The position numbers and the translations under genes were made by a program. A stretch of DNA of 64,000 nt, taken from Campanula takesimana. Taxonomy: Eukaryota; Streptophyta; Magnoliopsida; Asterales; Campanulaceae. The DNA lies in NCBI GenBank assembly GCA_026119855.1, contig JAOWBW010000131.1, forward strand, positions 2,418,001-2,482,000. The letters run 5' to 3'. Of the stretch, positions 10,502-21,424 are shown in pieces. Within the stretch, counting starts at the first letter, position 1; every line of letters begins with the position of its first letter. The notes below the pieces were generated by a model. It was not told where the DNA came from. It was given only the letters and a program-made list of their open reading frames with translations, and made no database searches.

Positions 10502-11652
10502 TCAGTTTGCAGGAACACAGGCTCCACCGGATTGTATCTTCTTGAAAATGTAGGGGCCCACCACGGAGATTACATTTCCCTCCGGGGTCGGCATAGCTTG
10601 GTGGCTTTTCTCGTAAAACAAGATCTCCCCTTTGACATCACAGTCTTTGACCTTCTTGTTAAATGCCCTGGCGATTCTGCGTTGATACGCGCGGTTGTGT
10701 TCTAAGGCCAACAACGCTTTTATCGAGTAACGCTAACTCTTCATGGCGACTTTGTAGCCAATCGATTTCAGACACTTGGTTCTCGAGTAACACTCTCATG
10801 GAGGGGATTTCAAGCTCAATAGGGAGAATGCTTCCATGCCATATGCGAGTGAATACGGAGTAGCCCAGTCAGTGTCCGGACAGATGTGCGGTACACCCAC
10901 AAGGCTAAAGGTAATTTCTCGGCCAATCCTTTCCGTGATGGCCATCTTTCTAATGATGTTCTCAAGGGTTTGTTCACCGCTTCTACCACTCCATAGCTGG
11001 GGTCGATAGGGGAGGACTTGTGTCAGACCACACGGGATTCGTCAAGCAATCGTTGACTTCCCCTTCAAAGTGAGTTCCATTATCTGAGATCATCTCATAA
11101 GGGACCCCGTATCTGTAGAAAATGTTGGTACGAATGAACTCGGTCCACTTTCTTGGCATTCAAGACTTTATAAGCAGCGGCCTCAACCCATTTGGTGAAG
11201 TAGTCGATAGCCACGAGCACATATTCTTGCCCGCTTGAACCTTTCGGTTTGACTTGACCAATAACATCTATTCCCCAAGTGGAGAAAGGCCAAGGAGCAG
11301 TTGACTGATAGAGAACGTGCAGCGGCAGATGTTGCAGGCTAGCATACCGCTGACATTGATCACAAGTTCGCACCTTCATCATACAATCCTTTTCCATTGT
11401 GGTCCAGTAGTACCCTTGCCTCAGTATCTTCTTAGCAAGCATGTGCCCATTCATGTGGGGTCCACACAGTCCCCCATGGAATTCATCCATGATTCTATTC
11501 GCTTCAGACTTGTCTACACAGAGCAAATTTGGTCCGTTATGATACCTTTTGTACAATCGATCTCCGAAAATCACAAATTGGGAGGCCCATCTTCGCATTG
11601 CAATTCTTGCCCTTTTGTCCTTTTCTGGAGGGTAGATCCCATTCCTAAGCAC
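10502..11652 (-). pseudogene. Integrase of the Tat element, frameshifted
   Basis: The N-terminal HHCC zinc domain is at 11652-11300 (HGGLCGPHMNGHML ... CDQCQRYA). The catalytic core begins STWGIDVIG and AIDYFTKWVEA. Near 11095 the frame shifts; in the shifted frame the second catalytic Asp is visible as ISDNGTHFEG, and the third acidic residue as VVEAVNKP. The C-terminal part (10502-10714) has RAYNKKV-like and VGPYIFKKIQSGGA text, typical of Tat integrases. All three catalytic residues are traceable but in more than one frame, so the protein is broken. Confidence 0.8.
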
Positions 11653-11670
11653 ATTCCATACATCTGTGTA

Positions 11671-12163
11671 CTATGGCTCTTCATTTTCTTCGTTATCTAA
11701 GTCAATTGCCAGGCAGTAGGCTGGGATTGACCTCTTGCTAACCACAAACGGCTTTACCATGACATCAGCAGGGAATTCCATGATGGAGACTAAGGTAGCC
11801 AACGCATCTGCGAATCTGTTTCGGTCCCTTGGGAGGTAATGAAATGAGATATTCGAGAAACGTTCTGTGAGCGCTACCAGTCGAATATGATATTGTTGTA
11901 GTCTTGAATCTTGGATCCTCCACTTTCCTTCAATCTGATTGATGATTAGGGCGGAGTCCCCGAACACTTCAATTTCTTTTACCCCTCTGTTTAACGCCTC
12001 TTCAAGGCCAGCCATACAAGCCTCATACTCCGCTGTGTTATTTGAACAGTTAAAGTCTAACCGGATAGCAATGGGCGTGTGCGCATCGCTTGGATCAATG
12101 AGCAAAATTCTAATTCCGAAACCTCTTTTGTTGGCAGCCCATCAAAAGAGTTGCCACTTGTTT
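11671..12163 (-). pseudogene. Second (archaeal-type) RNase H domain, catalytic start lost
   Basis: The frame at 11671-12105 has NNTAEYEACMAGLEEAL, VFGDSALIINQIEGKW and LPRDRNRFADALATL. This is the order of acidic residues in archaeal-type RNase H (RVT_3). The usual DGAAN motif holding the first catalytic Asp should lie at about 12155-12163. There the sequence has one extra T and one missing G, giving a TGA and W-A-A-N instead of D-G-A-A-N, while the frame beyond is restored. This dual RNase H arrangement is the diagnostic trait of Tat/Ogre elements. Confidence 0.8.
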
Positions 12164-13707
12164 TCTGAACAATCAACAGCGTAGATTCCTTCATCGGGAA
12201 ACTGTGCTTCTGGTTCGGGCTCGAGATCAAGAGCCAAATCTGCAAGTTGGTCTGCTATCACCCTTCCTTTAATGGACTTAGGCGTTGCGTAAGTCATATC
12301 AAATTCGCTTAAGCGAAAAGCCCATTTGGCTACTCGATTGGACATGGTTGGTCTTTCGAGGATGTACTTTACTGGATCCATTCGGGATATGATCTGAACG
12401 GGCAAGGATTGCAGATAGATCTTTAACCGCTGTGAGTCCCAAACCAAACCGATGCAGGCCTTTTCCAATGTTGAGTAGTTCAATTCACTCCCTTGCAGCT
12501 TTCTACTAACAAAATAAATTGCATTTTCAACCCAGGAGTCTTCTTTTTCTTGTGCAAGCATTGCTCCTACCGCAGTGTCAGTGACGGTTAGGTACAACCG
12601 CAGAGGTTTGTGCGAATGAGGTGGGGCAAAGACCGGTGGGCTTGTCAGGTATTCTTTGACCTTTTCGAAAGCAATCTGGCATTCTTCATCCCAGGATCGA
12701 TCGGTACCCTTTTTTAGGAGCTTGAAGAGCGGCTCACACATCGTGGTTAGCTGCCGTATGAATCTGCTGATATATTGAATTGTTCCCAAGAAACCCTTTA
12801 CCTCCTTTTGAGTCTGAGGTTGGGGCATTTCTGTGATGGCCCTTATTTTGTCGGGGTCGATTTCAATCCCTCTTTTTGTTACCAGGAAACCCAGGACCTT
12901 GCCTCGGACGGTACCGAATGTGCATTTAGCAGGATTCAACTTCATGTGATACTTCCGCAGCCTTTCAAAGAATTTTCTGAGGTCAACCAGATGCTGGGCG
13001 TCTTCTTCGACTGAGTGCACAATCATGTCATCCACGTAGATTTCAAGTTCTTTGTGGATCATGTCATGGAAAAGAGTTGTAGCACCTCTTTGATAAGTCG
13101 TTCTGGCATTTTTAAGACCGAAAGGCATCACAGTGTAACAGAATGTCCCCCACGGGGTGATGAAGGAGGTTTTCTCTTGATCTTCTACCGCCATTTTAAT
13201 TTGGTTGTAACCCGCCATTCCATCAACAAATGACTTCACTTTGTGCATTGCGACTGAGTCAACCAGAATATCAATATTTGGTAACGGGAAATCACAAGCT
13301 TTGTTGAGGTCTCTGAAGTCAACACATATCCGGACTTTGCCGTTCGCCTTCTCGACTGTGACCATGTTGGACAACCATTGGGGATATTCCACAACTCGGA
13401 TGAAACCCACTTGCAGCAACCTCTCGATCTCTTCTTTAACTTGGAGGGCCCACTGCGGCTTGATTTTGTGTAGTTTCTGTTTAACCGGCTTGGCGTCGGG
13501 AAAGGTGGGAATTCGGTGCTCCACAATTGTCGAGTCCAACCCAGGCATATCTTCATACGACCAAGCAAACACATCAACAAATTCTTTGAGCAAACGGATC
13601 AACTGTTCCCTGTCGGCCCCTTTCATGAAGCTTCCAATTTTCATTTCTTTGACCTCCTCGTTCATCCCCAGATCGACAGTAGACAAATCTCCCTTACAGG
13701 CCTCCAA
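12142..13707 (-). CDS. Reverse transcriptase-RNase H segment of the Tat polyprotein
   Basis: 521 residues stay open. A DVFAWSYEDMPGL start leads into fingers and palm, with VDFRDLNKACDFPLPN, then SFVDGMAGYNQI (first catalytic Asp), PFGLKNA and YVDDMIVHS (the catalytic YxDD pair). The thumb reads LGFLVTKRGIEIDPDKI and KEVKGFLGTIQYISRFI. The conventional RNase H follows (LYLTVTDTAVGAML, ENAIYFVSRKLQGSELNYS). All RT catalytic aspartates are present. The frame can be followed upstream, through a one-base shift near 13830, into the acidic linker; I see no sign of the intron that some Ogre elements have here. It is a fragment of one polyprotein and its M start is not real. Confidence 0.85.
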   Translation of the reverse strand: MEACKGDLSTVDLGMNEEVKEMKIGSFMKGADREQLIRLLKEFVDVFAWSYEDMPGLDSTIVEHRIPTFPDAKPVKQKLHKIKPQWALQVKEEIERLLQVGFIRVVEYPQWLSNMVTVEKANGKVRICVDFRDLNKACDFPLPNIDILVDSVAMHKVKSFVDGMAGYNQIKMAVEDQEKTSFITPWGTFCYTVMPFGLKNARTTYQRGATTLFHDMIHKELEIYVDDMIVHSVEEDAQHLVDLRKFFERLRKYHMKLNPAKCTFGTVRGKVLGFLVTKRGIEIDPDKIRAITEMPQPQTQKEVKGFLGTIQYISRFIRQLTTMCEPLFKLLKKGTDRSWDEECQIAFEKVKEYLTSPPVFAPPHSHKPLRLYLTVTDTAVGAMLAQEKEDSWVENAIYFVSRKLQGSELNYSTLEKACIGLVWDSQRLKIYLQSLPVQIISRMDPVKYILERPTMSNRVAKWAFRLSEFDMTYATPKSIKGRVIADQLADLALDLEPEPEAQFPDEGIYAVDCSENKWQLF

Positions 13708-13811
13708 CTTTCGTTCCCCACGCTGTTTTGCTAACCTGCTTAACTCAATTAAATAATCTTTTTCATCTTGGCTTACGTCTTTTAAAGATTCATGATTAAC
13801 TTCATTTGTTA

Positions 13812-14363
13812 TTAATTTTCATTTGTTAAATCATTATTCAAAATATTGGCAACCAAGGAGTAAGCGGAAATAGAGGAAATTTCATTCACGACAGAGGGGA
13901 GTACAAGCTCGGCGACCGCGTCGAGGTCCTCGACAATGAGGCCCTCTTCGGGAGTCCCAGAAACAACATCAGAGAGTACAAAGGGTTCAAAAGCTGGTCC
14001 CTCTGGGTGAACATATCCAAACTGCTTCACGAGCACGTCAACAGTAGCGAGCGGGCCAGTGGTTTTGGACCAGTTATTAAGTGGAGCCACTGCCGGCTTG
14101 AGGTGCTTCACCGGGTCATAAGCTTCTGCGGTGCCATCCTCGATCATAACCACAGATCCGTCTTCAAAGCCAAATCCTTCAAACAATGCGAAGACATCAT
14201 CCTCCTCATCGATATTCAACGGAGTAAACGGGCCCGGTTTCTTATAGGAACCGTCCAAATCAAGGCTTTCATCGAACAACTTCACATCATCAAATACTTC
14301 CCATCCCGCGCGAGGCTTTTCGTCCATGCCACTAGTCGGCTCAAGAGGCATAACATGGGCCAC
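13812..14363 (-). pseudogene. Acidic linker between protease and RT of the Tat element
   Basis: 183 residues rich in Asp and Glu, with PFTPLNIDEEDDVFALFEGFG and a Thr/Leu-rich tail ending NDLTNEN. It corresponds by position to the 43849-44367 segment of the other Tat element. No enzyme motif is seen. It is separated from the RT frame by a short duplication, AACAAATGAA, that shifts the frame. Confidence 0.5.
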
Positions 14364-14574
14364 ATTTTCGCTCTTGCGAATAAAGTATCCCTTCCAGGAT
14401 TTTTCATAGGGACGGAGTGGTGGGAGCTCATAGGCCCTTCCCCTCTTGATGGCATTGTGCCTCTCCCTTTTTTCACGAATGGCTTTGGCAATTTCAGCAG
14501 GAGTGGGCTTGTAGCCGAGTCCAAACAGAGGAATGAAAACAGGCCATCATTTTTGATAGCTTCAATACACCCTT

Positions 14575-15738
14575 GTTGCTCTTTCCGAGTCCCAACATAG
14601 GTAAGAAATTCATCTTCTTGACCATATTCAAGGTCATCGCGTCACCATACTTGGTCCTCCTTCCCCCAATCAGATCGGTTTCTTTTACATAGTCAATAGC
14701 ATGGATCCGAGCTTGTGGATCACCTCAAAACCACTCAAGAAAATACCGGTATCTTTGTGCTCAATTCCTAAGATCGGGAGGTCGTTGACTTGCGTGTCAT
14801 CCTGGGCGTGAACTACCACAACATGATTGTCGTGAATGAAATTGATGCATTGATGGTAAGAAGAAGCTACCCCTTTCACTCCATGGATCCAGGGCGTCCC
14901 AATAGTAAACTGAATGAGGACTTGATGTCGATCACTTGAGATTCAATTGGCATAACAAGAGGGCCAATGGTAAGAGTAAGGGAGATAACACCCAAGACAC
15001 AGCGACTGGTGCTATCGTAGGCACGGGCCACTTGAGAAGACGGGGCCAAATCAGTTATCTTAATTCCCAAATCTGCGAGAACATGCACGGGGCAAACATT
15101 GACCGAAGAGCCATTATCGACCAACACACGAGCTAAGTGCTCACCTCCAACCCCAACTGTGATGTGCAGAGCCTCGATATGATTAAGGCCAATTTTCGGT
15201 GCATCGAGGTCAGTAAAAGTGATAATGTTCCCAAAATGAATGTTGCCGACATGTGGACAAGGTCATTGGGAGACGTCTCGATTGGGATAACAGCTTGAGT
15301 GAGAGCTTTAACCAGAGTGTCTCGGTGCTCTTGAGAAGATGAAATCAAACCCCAAATGGATATATTAGCCTGGGTTTTCTTTAACTGAGTTAAGACCGGG
15401 TTCTCGGCGACCTTTTCTTTATGGGCGGAAGCTCCTTCTTTGTCCTTTCCAGGTTCGCTCGCCTCAGGATTCAAAGACTGATAGGATCTCCCTGAGCGAG
15501 TGAGATGATTCACGTTTCCACCAATCCAAGTGGCCTTTTCAAGAGAGGCCTTTCGTTCCTCAACGGATTTAGCACTAGACAAGATTGAATCCCAAGAGAT
15601 CATGTGGCACTCAAAGTCTTCGGAAATAACAGGGGTCACGGAGTAATTCAAAGCTTTCTTTGGGACTATGAAACTAGTCATTGAGTAGTCTTCCTCAAAT
15701 TCGATCACATGGATTCCCGGCAAGGGATTGGTCACCAC
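14575..15738 (-). pseudogene. Aspartic protease and G-patch-like segment of the Tat element
   Basis: The frame at 15738-15133 is the Gag-protease spacer (PGIHVIEFEEDY, WDSILSSAKSVEERKASLEKATW). After a frameshift near 15130 the protease follows: LVDNGSSVNV (active-site Asp in D-N-G-S form), then AYDSTSRCVLGVI and SFSLLLGRP. A G-patch-like MNFLPMLGLGKSNKG segment reads at about 14575-14620 in another frame. D-N-G-S is also the form in the element at 43190, so it looks lineage-typical. At least three frame changes separate the pieces. Confidence 0.7.
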
Positions 15739-17603
15739 ATTCGGTTGGGGTGGTTTCTGAATGAGCCATCGTCAATCATGTCTTGCAGAGTGTGCCTCAA
15801 ATTCCAACAATCGTCTGTCGCATGACCAGGTGATACGTGGTATGCACAAGACTTGCTTGCGTCCCAATTCTTAGGAGGTGGATTAGGTGGACGGTATCCT
15901 TCTATCGGTTTCAATACCCCTTGGGCGACTAATCCTTGGAAAATAGTGGACAACGGAGCGTTGAACTTATCAAACTGCCTTTCCCTCCGATTTCTACCAT
16001 TCCTTTGCTGATTGTTGATGGAATTCACAGACCCATCTTGATTATAGCACGGGGGTGCCCTATTGTAGCTGTTCCGGCTAGGTCCCACATTGTTGCTCCA
16101 AAAGGGAGCAGGAGTCATGGCAACATTGTTTACAACTGGCGCCGGGGTTTTAGTAGTAGGTCGGAACCTGTAGGAGCTAGGAGAAGGATCTAGCTTGATT
16201 ACCCCAGTTCAGACATCTTTGTCGATACGGGAACCCACATCTAGAATAGAAGCAAAATCCGGAAATGGGAGATATTTCATCTTATCCGCATACACTGGCT
16301 TAAGATTCTTGAGGAAAATGCGAGTTTGCTCGCCACTGTCGGGCCTTTCCAGAGTCTGAGCGACTTTCTTCCTCCACCTACTTGCAAATTCAGAGAACGA
16401 TTCCTTCTCACGCTTAGCACACGAATCAACATCACGGAGGCTCTTCTCCCAGTTGGAGTTATCTTTGTATCGCTTTTGGAATTCATCCACAAGCTTTCCC
16501 CAATTATCGACCAAATTGCCATCCACAGTCATGAACCATTGCTTAGCGGCTCCTACCAAATTCAAATGGAAGTTGGAGGCCATAGCACCGACATTAGCCC
16601 CACGAGACTGCATTGCATGAGCATAAGATTTCAGGTGGGCCATTGGGCACCCCGTACCATCGAATTTTTCCACATCGGGCATTTTGAATTTAGGTGGCAA
16701 AACAGCAAATGGAGATAATTTCAAGGAATCTGCAGAAAATTCTCCTTTATTCATGACTTTTCTCAACATTTCTTTCATTTCATTCATTTCAATCTCAGCT
16801 CTAGTAAGAGGTACATATGGGACCCCTTTGTAGTATACTTCCATTTGGTGGACCAAGTTAGGATCTTGCCCCTGGGAAGTTCCTTGGTTGAACGGAGAGA
16901 CACCACTAGCAAACGCACCATAGGCGTTGGGTTGCTGATTCGGATACAGAGTTTGCATATACTGAGCAAAGGCATTATGATCGGGTGGATACTGAGATGG
17001 GTTCACCACAAAGTTTGCTTGATTCGAGATGAAGTTGTGATTGAGGCCACTGAAGTCTAGATGAGCCACATGACCATGAGGATGGACACCTTGATGATGA
17101 TTATGACCGTTGGTGTTACTACCATTGGGATTCAAGTTCACGGTGGGGATACCGCTGCCATTTCCATTCATATTAGGATTGCCATTGCCATTGGGGAAGC
17201 CATTAGGAGCCCCATTACCATTATGATTTTCATTCGGATTGCCATTGGGATTTCCGTTGGGGTTGCCATTAGGAGCCCCATTACCATTGTCATTTCCATT
17301 CGGATTTCCATTGGGATTTCCGTTGGGGTTGCCATTAGGAGCCCCATTACCATTGTCATTTCCATTCGGATTGCCATTGGGATTTCCATTGGGGTTGCCA
17401 TTAGGAGCCCCATTACCATTCTGATTCTGCATCTGAACAAGCGTAGCAAGTAACTCGTCTTGCTGAGTTCTCATCTGACCCAAAACATTCTGTTCTAACC
17501 ATGCTTGAAGACCCGGTGGCGGCACATAGGCTTGATCATTTCCTTCTTCAGCAATTGCAGTAGCTTCTTCGATAACGGGCACTGACTCGGTAACTCGGAT
17601 CAA
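15732..17603 (-). pseudogene. Gag of the Tat element with an Asn-Gly-Pro repeat and one zinc knuckle
   Basis: The main frame (16209-17603, 464 residues) has an N-terminal helix, then a low-complexity N-G-N-P region encoded by a 66-bp tandem repeat, then His/Asn-rich sequence, then the capsid-like core: KFKMPDVEKFDGTGCP, KQWFM, W.KLVDEFQKRY, FSEFASRWRKKVAQ. A stop at 16209 separates it from the next frame (15732-16118), which has an IFQGLVAQGVLKPIEGY leader and the knuckle CAYHVSPGHATDDC (C-x2-H-x4-H-x4-C). That knuckle has CCHC spacing with His in the second position. It would form the particle and bind RNA in the cytoplasm. Confidence 0.8.
17206..17425 (-). repeat. 66-bp tandem repeat inside gag
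   Basis: AGGAGCCCCATTACCATT recurs at about 17205, 17271, 17337 and 17403. The exact 66-bp period keeps frame and encodes a 22-residue unit of the type NGNGAPNGNPNGNPNGNPNG. Units differ by a few bases, mostly synonymous or Asp/His swaps. Confidence 0.85.
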
Positions 17604-17685
17604 CCTCCCCTTGCGGTTTCTAACTCCCCCTCTCCAAGCAGATGCCAGGTTTAGAGTATCTGAAAGGGATGGTGTATAGGGATGA

Positions 17686-18024
17686 TTAGAGAGTGGAAAG
17701 GATTGAGATTTTCCGAGATTGATTCAAAAGAAGTTCAAAAATCACAAAATCAAACCTAGAATGCCGGATAAGCACTTGCTTTATTTTGACACCTTTTCGC
17801 ATGAAATCTTGGAATAGTGGATACCGTCTCCAAAGTATAGGACCAATGTTTTGCACGTGCACTGTACTATTGGCCGTCCAAGCCCCTAGCGAAGGGCCTA
17901 TACTCTTTCGGGGATCCACCATTCGGTTACGGTCTAAGGGAGGGTCTTGACAATTTAAAGTCAATCCGAGCATTTCAATGAATTTCCACAATGTAGGTTG
18001 TTTATGACCTTTTGGGAAATGCAT
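17686..18024 (-). CDS. Unrecognised ORF in the leader upstream of gag
   Basis: 112 residues. I do not recognise the family. It is basic at its C-terminal half (FMRKGVKIKQVLIRHSRFDF) and ends before the gag start. Ogre elements are known to have an extra ORF1 upstream of gag, and the position fits, but the sequence gives no direct support. It could equally be a chance frame in the leader. Confidence 0.25.
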   Translation of the reverse strand: MHFPKGHKQPTLWKFIEMLGLTLNCQDPPLDRNRMVDPRKSIGPSLGAWTANSTVHVQNIGPILWRRYPLFQDFMRKGVKIKQVLIRHSRFDFVIFELLLNQSRKISILSTL

Positions 18025-18570
18025 AGGATTGAGGTGAAATTGCTAGATAAAAACCGGCATGAAGTCTGGGACGTGTCATTTTTCGAAAACATGGACATCG
18101 TGGCTTGGTAACGGGGAAGATTGGCTTACACCCATCGCAACGACTAATAGGCGCGCTTTGGGGTGAGAATGTACACCGCGGGCCCTATAGGGAAGTCCAA
18201 TGAGCTCCCTTATACCCTCGGGTTACCTTCTCGGGTTTGTATGGTTCTACGAGACGTTACTTTCAAAAACGTGCATGTGCGTAAGGTATCTATGAGTTCG
18301 AAAAATGATTTTGAAAGCAAGCAAAGAAAACAAGAAAATCCTTTTCTTTCCCTTTTTTATTATTTTTTCCATTTTTTATTTTTTATTTATTTTTTATTTT
18401 TTTCTTTTTTAAGGGAATCACCCACCACGCATGCATATATATACAAATAAGAGGGTGAAGGAGAAAGAATGTCCCTACAAAACAAAGGTTAGGGCACAAA
18501 TATATACAACCCAAGCAAAGGCACATAAAGCATGGCACACACAAAGATTAGAGTCTAGCTCACTTAAGAT
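18025..18570 (-). other. Leader of the Tat element
   Basis: No gene is seen. T-rich runs on the plus strand (18340-18415) would be A-rich in the element transcript. No hairpin motif copy was found here. Confidence 0.5.
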
Positions 18571-18590
18571 AGTCCCCAGCAGAGTCGCCA
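18571..18590 (-). promoter_or_regulatory. Primer binding site of the Tat element
   Basis: On the minus strand TGGCGACTCTGCTGGGGACT begins one base after the LTR end (GGGCTCCCACA). It is the undisturbed family form of the PBS and is consistent with tRNA-Arg priming. It places the 5' LTR at 18592-21018. Confidence 0.8.
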
Positions 18591-18591
18591 C

Positions 18592-21018
18592 TGTGGGAGC
18601 CCGCGCTCGAAAGCCGAACCGCGAAATGATCGTCCCGTGAGGGCGATTCGGGTCCGTTTCGTGCTGATGCGCTTTTGGAAATGCGCTCGGTTCCCACACA
18701 ATGGTTTCCTCTCGATGGAATCAAAACAGTCAAGAGTCGCCACCTCATTTTATTTTAGGAAAAACGAAGATAAAACCTTTTTTAGAGAAAGTGGGTTCGG
18801 GGGCTAAGTTACGAGAAGAGAAGGGGTTAGGCACTCTCCTCACCCGTGATGGTCTCTAGCATGCATGCCACGTAGATTCATTTCATGCCTTTTACCTTGA
18901 TTTTATGCCCTAACAAAAATGGTGATTTGATATAAGAGGAAGTCTTCCTATTCTAGGAATGTTTGTTTTAATTCACAAATGAGAGTCGGTTTGGGTGGAC
19001 TCACACTTGGTTTTGAAAATGGTTTAACATTCATATCCAGTAAAGGAGATCACAAAGAGGGGGTGGGGGATTAATATTTACAATGGTGAACAAAAAAAAG
19101 GGAAACAAATCCCATAAAAAAGAATGTCCAAACTCCGTCCCCAAAGATTTTAGGGACTGCTGCGCTCTTTTCTTTGTGTACCTGATATTATGCTTTCACA
19201 ATATGGAAAGTGAAAGTTAGGAAAACTCCCTAAAACATCAAGTATCAACCATGAATTTTCCTCTGATTTTAGGAGCATGTTAAGGTGTCCAAACAAGGCA
19301 TGCAAGATAGAACTTTCAACAGCCAGATCTGACAGACATGCATACTTCCACAAAAGATCCACTTTGTGCATCATGAAAACGGGTAAATCATGGGAAACAC
19401 TAAACATGGAAGTTATTCCTAACATAACAAAGTTTATATCTAGAAAGTTTCAAGGCCATTGAGAAAGTTTAAGTCACACAAAATACCTCTGACATTTTGG
19501 TGTCAGAACAGGAGATATGCTAATCTGAGAACAGAGAGTTGAAACAAAAAATGGAAAGAACCTCTTCCACTCAGGGTAAAAATAATATATTTACATTCTA
19601 GTATTACTCTGTTTGTCTAGAACAAAATACCTTTTGTGGTCTAAGACAAAAAACAATTTTTTCTATGCATAAACAAAGAAACAAGACAGAAAGGTGCAGA
19701 TGGACAGTCTGCTGAACATTTACAAAAGGGGTGAAAACACCCATGAAAACCCACTCAAATGAGATACTATGAACATGAAACTTTGGATACACATAGATAT
19801 ATATATTAAAAACACCAAAACAACAGCCATTTGAGCATTGAATCATGGGATATCATCATTTAGAGAGAAGAACAACAAGAGTATCAACATTACATTTTTT
19901 GGACATCAAATGGGGGTCTAGCCTAACAAGTGGCTAGACCCTTTTCCAAATCACATAAGGATCTACATTTTACATGGATGAACTTTACAAGAACAAAGAT
20001 TACCTAGGTGTGCTTCCTTTGCTTCCAAGGGAAGACTTTTTTTGTTGCTTTTCTTAAGGTGTTTGCCTTAGATTGAGAGAGTGTTTAGTGAGTTGTTTGC
20101 TTTGCTTTGTGTAGTGTTTAGGGTGGTGCTATGGTGGTGTGGTGGTGGTTTAATGACTGGGATTTGAGGGGGCTGTGGGTGCTTGGGAGAGAGCCAAAAG
20201 GGCTGAATATGGAATGGAGTGAGTTGGAGAGTTGTTTATGAAGTGTGTGTGTTGCTCTATGATAAAATGGATGAGGGAGGTGGAAATCTTTCATTTAGGC
20301 CCTCTAGGGAGGCTTAGGGATCAGTTTAGGGGGTGGCTACCCCGTCCATTTGCAGCTGGGAATGATCAAAATCAAGACTTTTGTGGCCAAGTTGCTGAAG
20401 AACAAACTGCAGGTCTGGAGCTCCCAAAGTAGCCGTACGGCTGGACCTTGCCATCCCCTTTTCCCAAAGTGCCACGTGTCGCGCTCTGATTGACCATGGC
20501 CTACTTGATTGGCCATCTACTTGCTGCCATTAGCTGGATGGTGGTTGGTCATCATCATTTATGCCTTGAATTTTCAACGTAGATGATCACAATTCCTGCT
20601 CCGGTATTGGTTCCGCAACAGTCCATGTTTTGTCCGAGTGTGCGCACAACGGTGTCCCGGTTGTCTGCGGTCCCAACATCGAAGTTGCTTGAAATAATCT
20701 TGTGGTCACGTACATCTATCTGAAATATGTTAATGAGAAAGGAATGACAATAATATATTTTTAATGCACAGAATGGATAATAACGAGCAGTTCTAAGGGT
20801 GCGGGCCCCGTTTCGGGTCCCGCAGCTCAAAAATTGAAGTACATGCTTGTTTACTCGTTTTTTCGCTCTGATCATGAATTTGAAGTCCGTTTATCCATTC
20901 GATGCACTGATAAGGCTCACGGCACTCCCGCATAGCCAAATCGAGGGCTTAGGTCAATTTTAGGGTTTAGACCATTCAAAAAGGGTTTGATAAGGGGTGC
21001 GAGATCGGGGTATCTACA
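18592..21018 (-). repeat. 5' LTR of the Tat element
   Basis: 2427 bp. In element orientation it starts TGTAGATACCCCGATC and ends GGGCTCCCACA next to the PBS. It carries the PBS-like 11-mer (AGAGTCGCCAC on the plus strand, 18733-18743), the CCCCCGAACCC element near 18788, and one perfect 12-bp palindrome AGCCGTACGGCT at 20431-20442. Its partner LTR is outside the window, so the target duplication cannot be checked. Confidence 0.8.
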
Positions 21019-21087
21019 GAACCGCTCTGAAACATGAGTTTTAAAACAGGTGGAAAGTAAGGGAACGGCTGAACCTTGGTAGGCGAC

Positions 21088-21120
21088 CTACGTATCCATG
21101 GGGAATCAAGCCAAACGTAG
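21088..21120 (-). other. Recurring Tat hairpin motif, copy M4
   Basis: Minus strand: outer arms CTACG/CGTAG, inner arms TCC/GGA, bulge TTTGGCTTGA. It corresponds to M7 in element B. Confidence 0.6.
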
Positions 21121-21229
21121 TTCAAATCTGATGGGAAATTGGGAAGCAACGTCTTCTGCTGGGGAAAATACATCTGCTGGGGATGGTAGATGACCATGTC
21201 GGTTGGGTGGTTGAACCTTTTCAGGTTTC

Positions 21230-21263
21230 TTACGTATCATCGGAGGAATCAAGCCGGTCGTAG
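21230..21263 (-). other. Recurring Tat hairpin motif, copy M5 (decayed)
   Basis: Minus strand: outer arms CTACG and CGTAA, one mismatch at the closing pair, with a weak inner stem. It corresponds to M6 in element B, which is fully paired. Confidence 0.45.
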
Positions 21264-21424
21264 TTCGGAGCTATTGGGGAAAGACGAGACATCGAACTTC
21301 TGCTGCGGATAACAAACCTACGGATACTATCTTGTATGAAGAACGAACATTCGTAAGCAATGAAGTTATTTGGGAAAAATAAAGACTACGTCGTCTAAAT
21401 AATCCCAAGATGGAATGGTAAACG

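Larger units (their letters stand above)
1..21018 (-). mobile_element. Tat/Ogre-lineage Ty3/gypsy retrotransposon, 3' LTR off window, split by TR-GAG1
   Basis: The element reads right to left: 5' LTR (18592-21018), primer binding site (18571-18590), leader, gag, zinc knuckle, protease, linker, RT with RNase H, a second archaeal-type RNase H, integrase, then a 3' non-coding region holding an antisense ORF (4-1026). RT, then two RNase H domains, then integrase, plus an antisense ORF between pol and the 3' LTR, are known marks of the Tat lineage. The interior is interrupted at 1485-10301 by a gag-only element flanked by the 5-bp duplication CCCAG. The 3' LTR must lie left of base 1. The element itself appears to have landed about 50 bp before the polypurine tract of PMD element A. 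Several frameshifts and stops make it non-autonomous today. Confidence 0.85.

Noticed and set aside
17168..17453. Open frames on both strands across the gag repeat (Met/Ile-rich and Pro/Leu-rich proteins)
   Set aside because: They are shadows of the N-G-N-P repeat of gag; codon periodicity and the downstream capsid core fit only the minus-strand Gag frame.
18592..21018. Reading this LTR as the 3' LTR of PMD element A
   Set aside because: Elements B and C have about 50 more bases, including GCCGAGGGGCTAC, before a different LTR start (TGTTAGTACCC). Here the junction lacks that polypurine tract, and the other end abuts a perfect PBS for the Tat element. It is therefore the Tat 5' LTR inserted into A.
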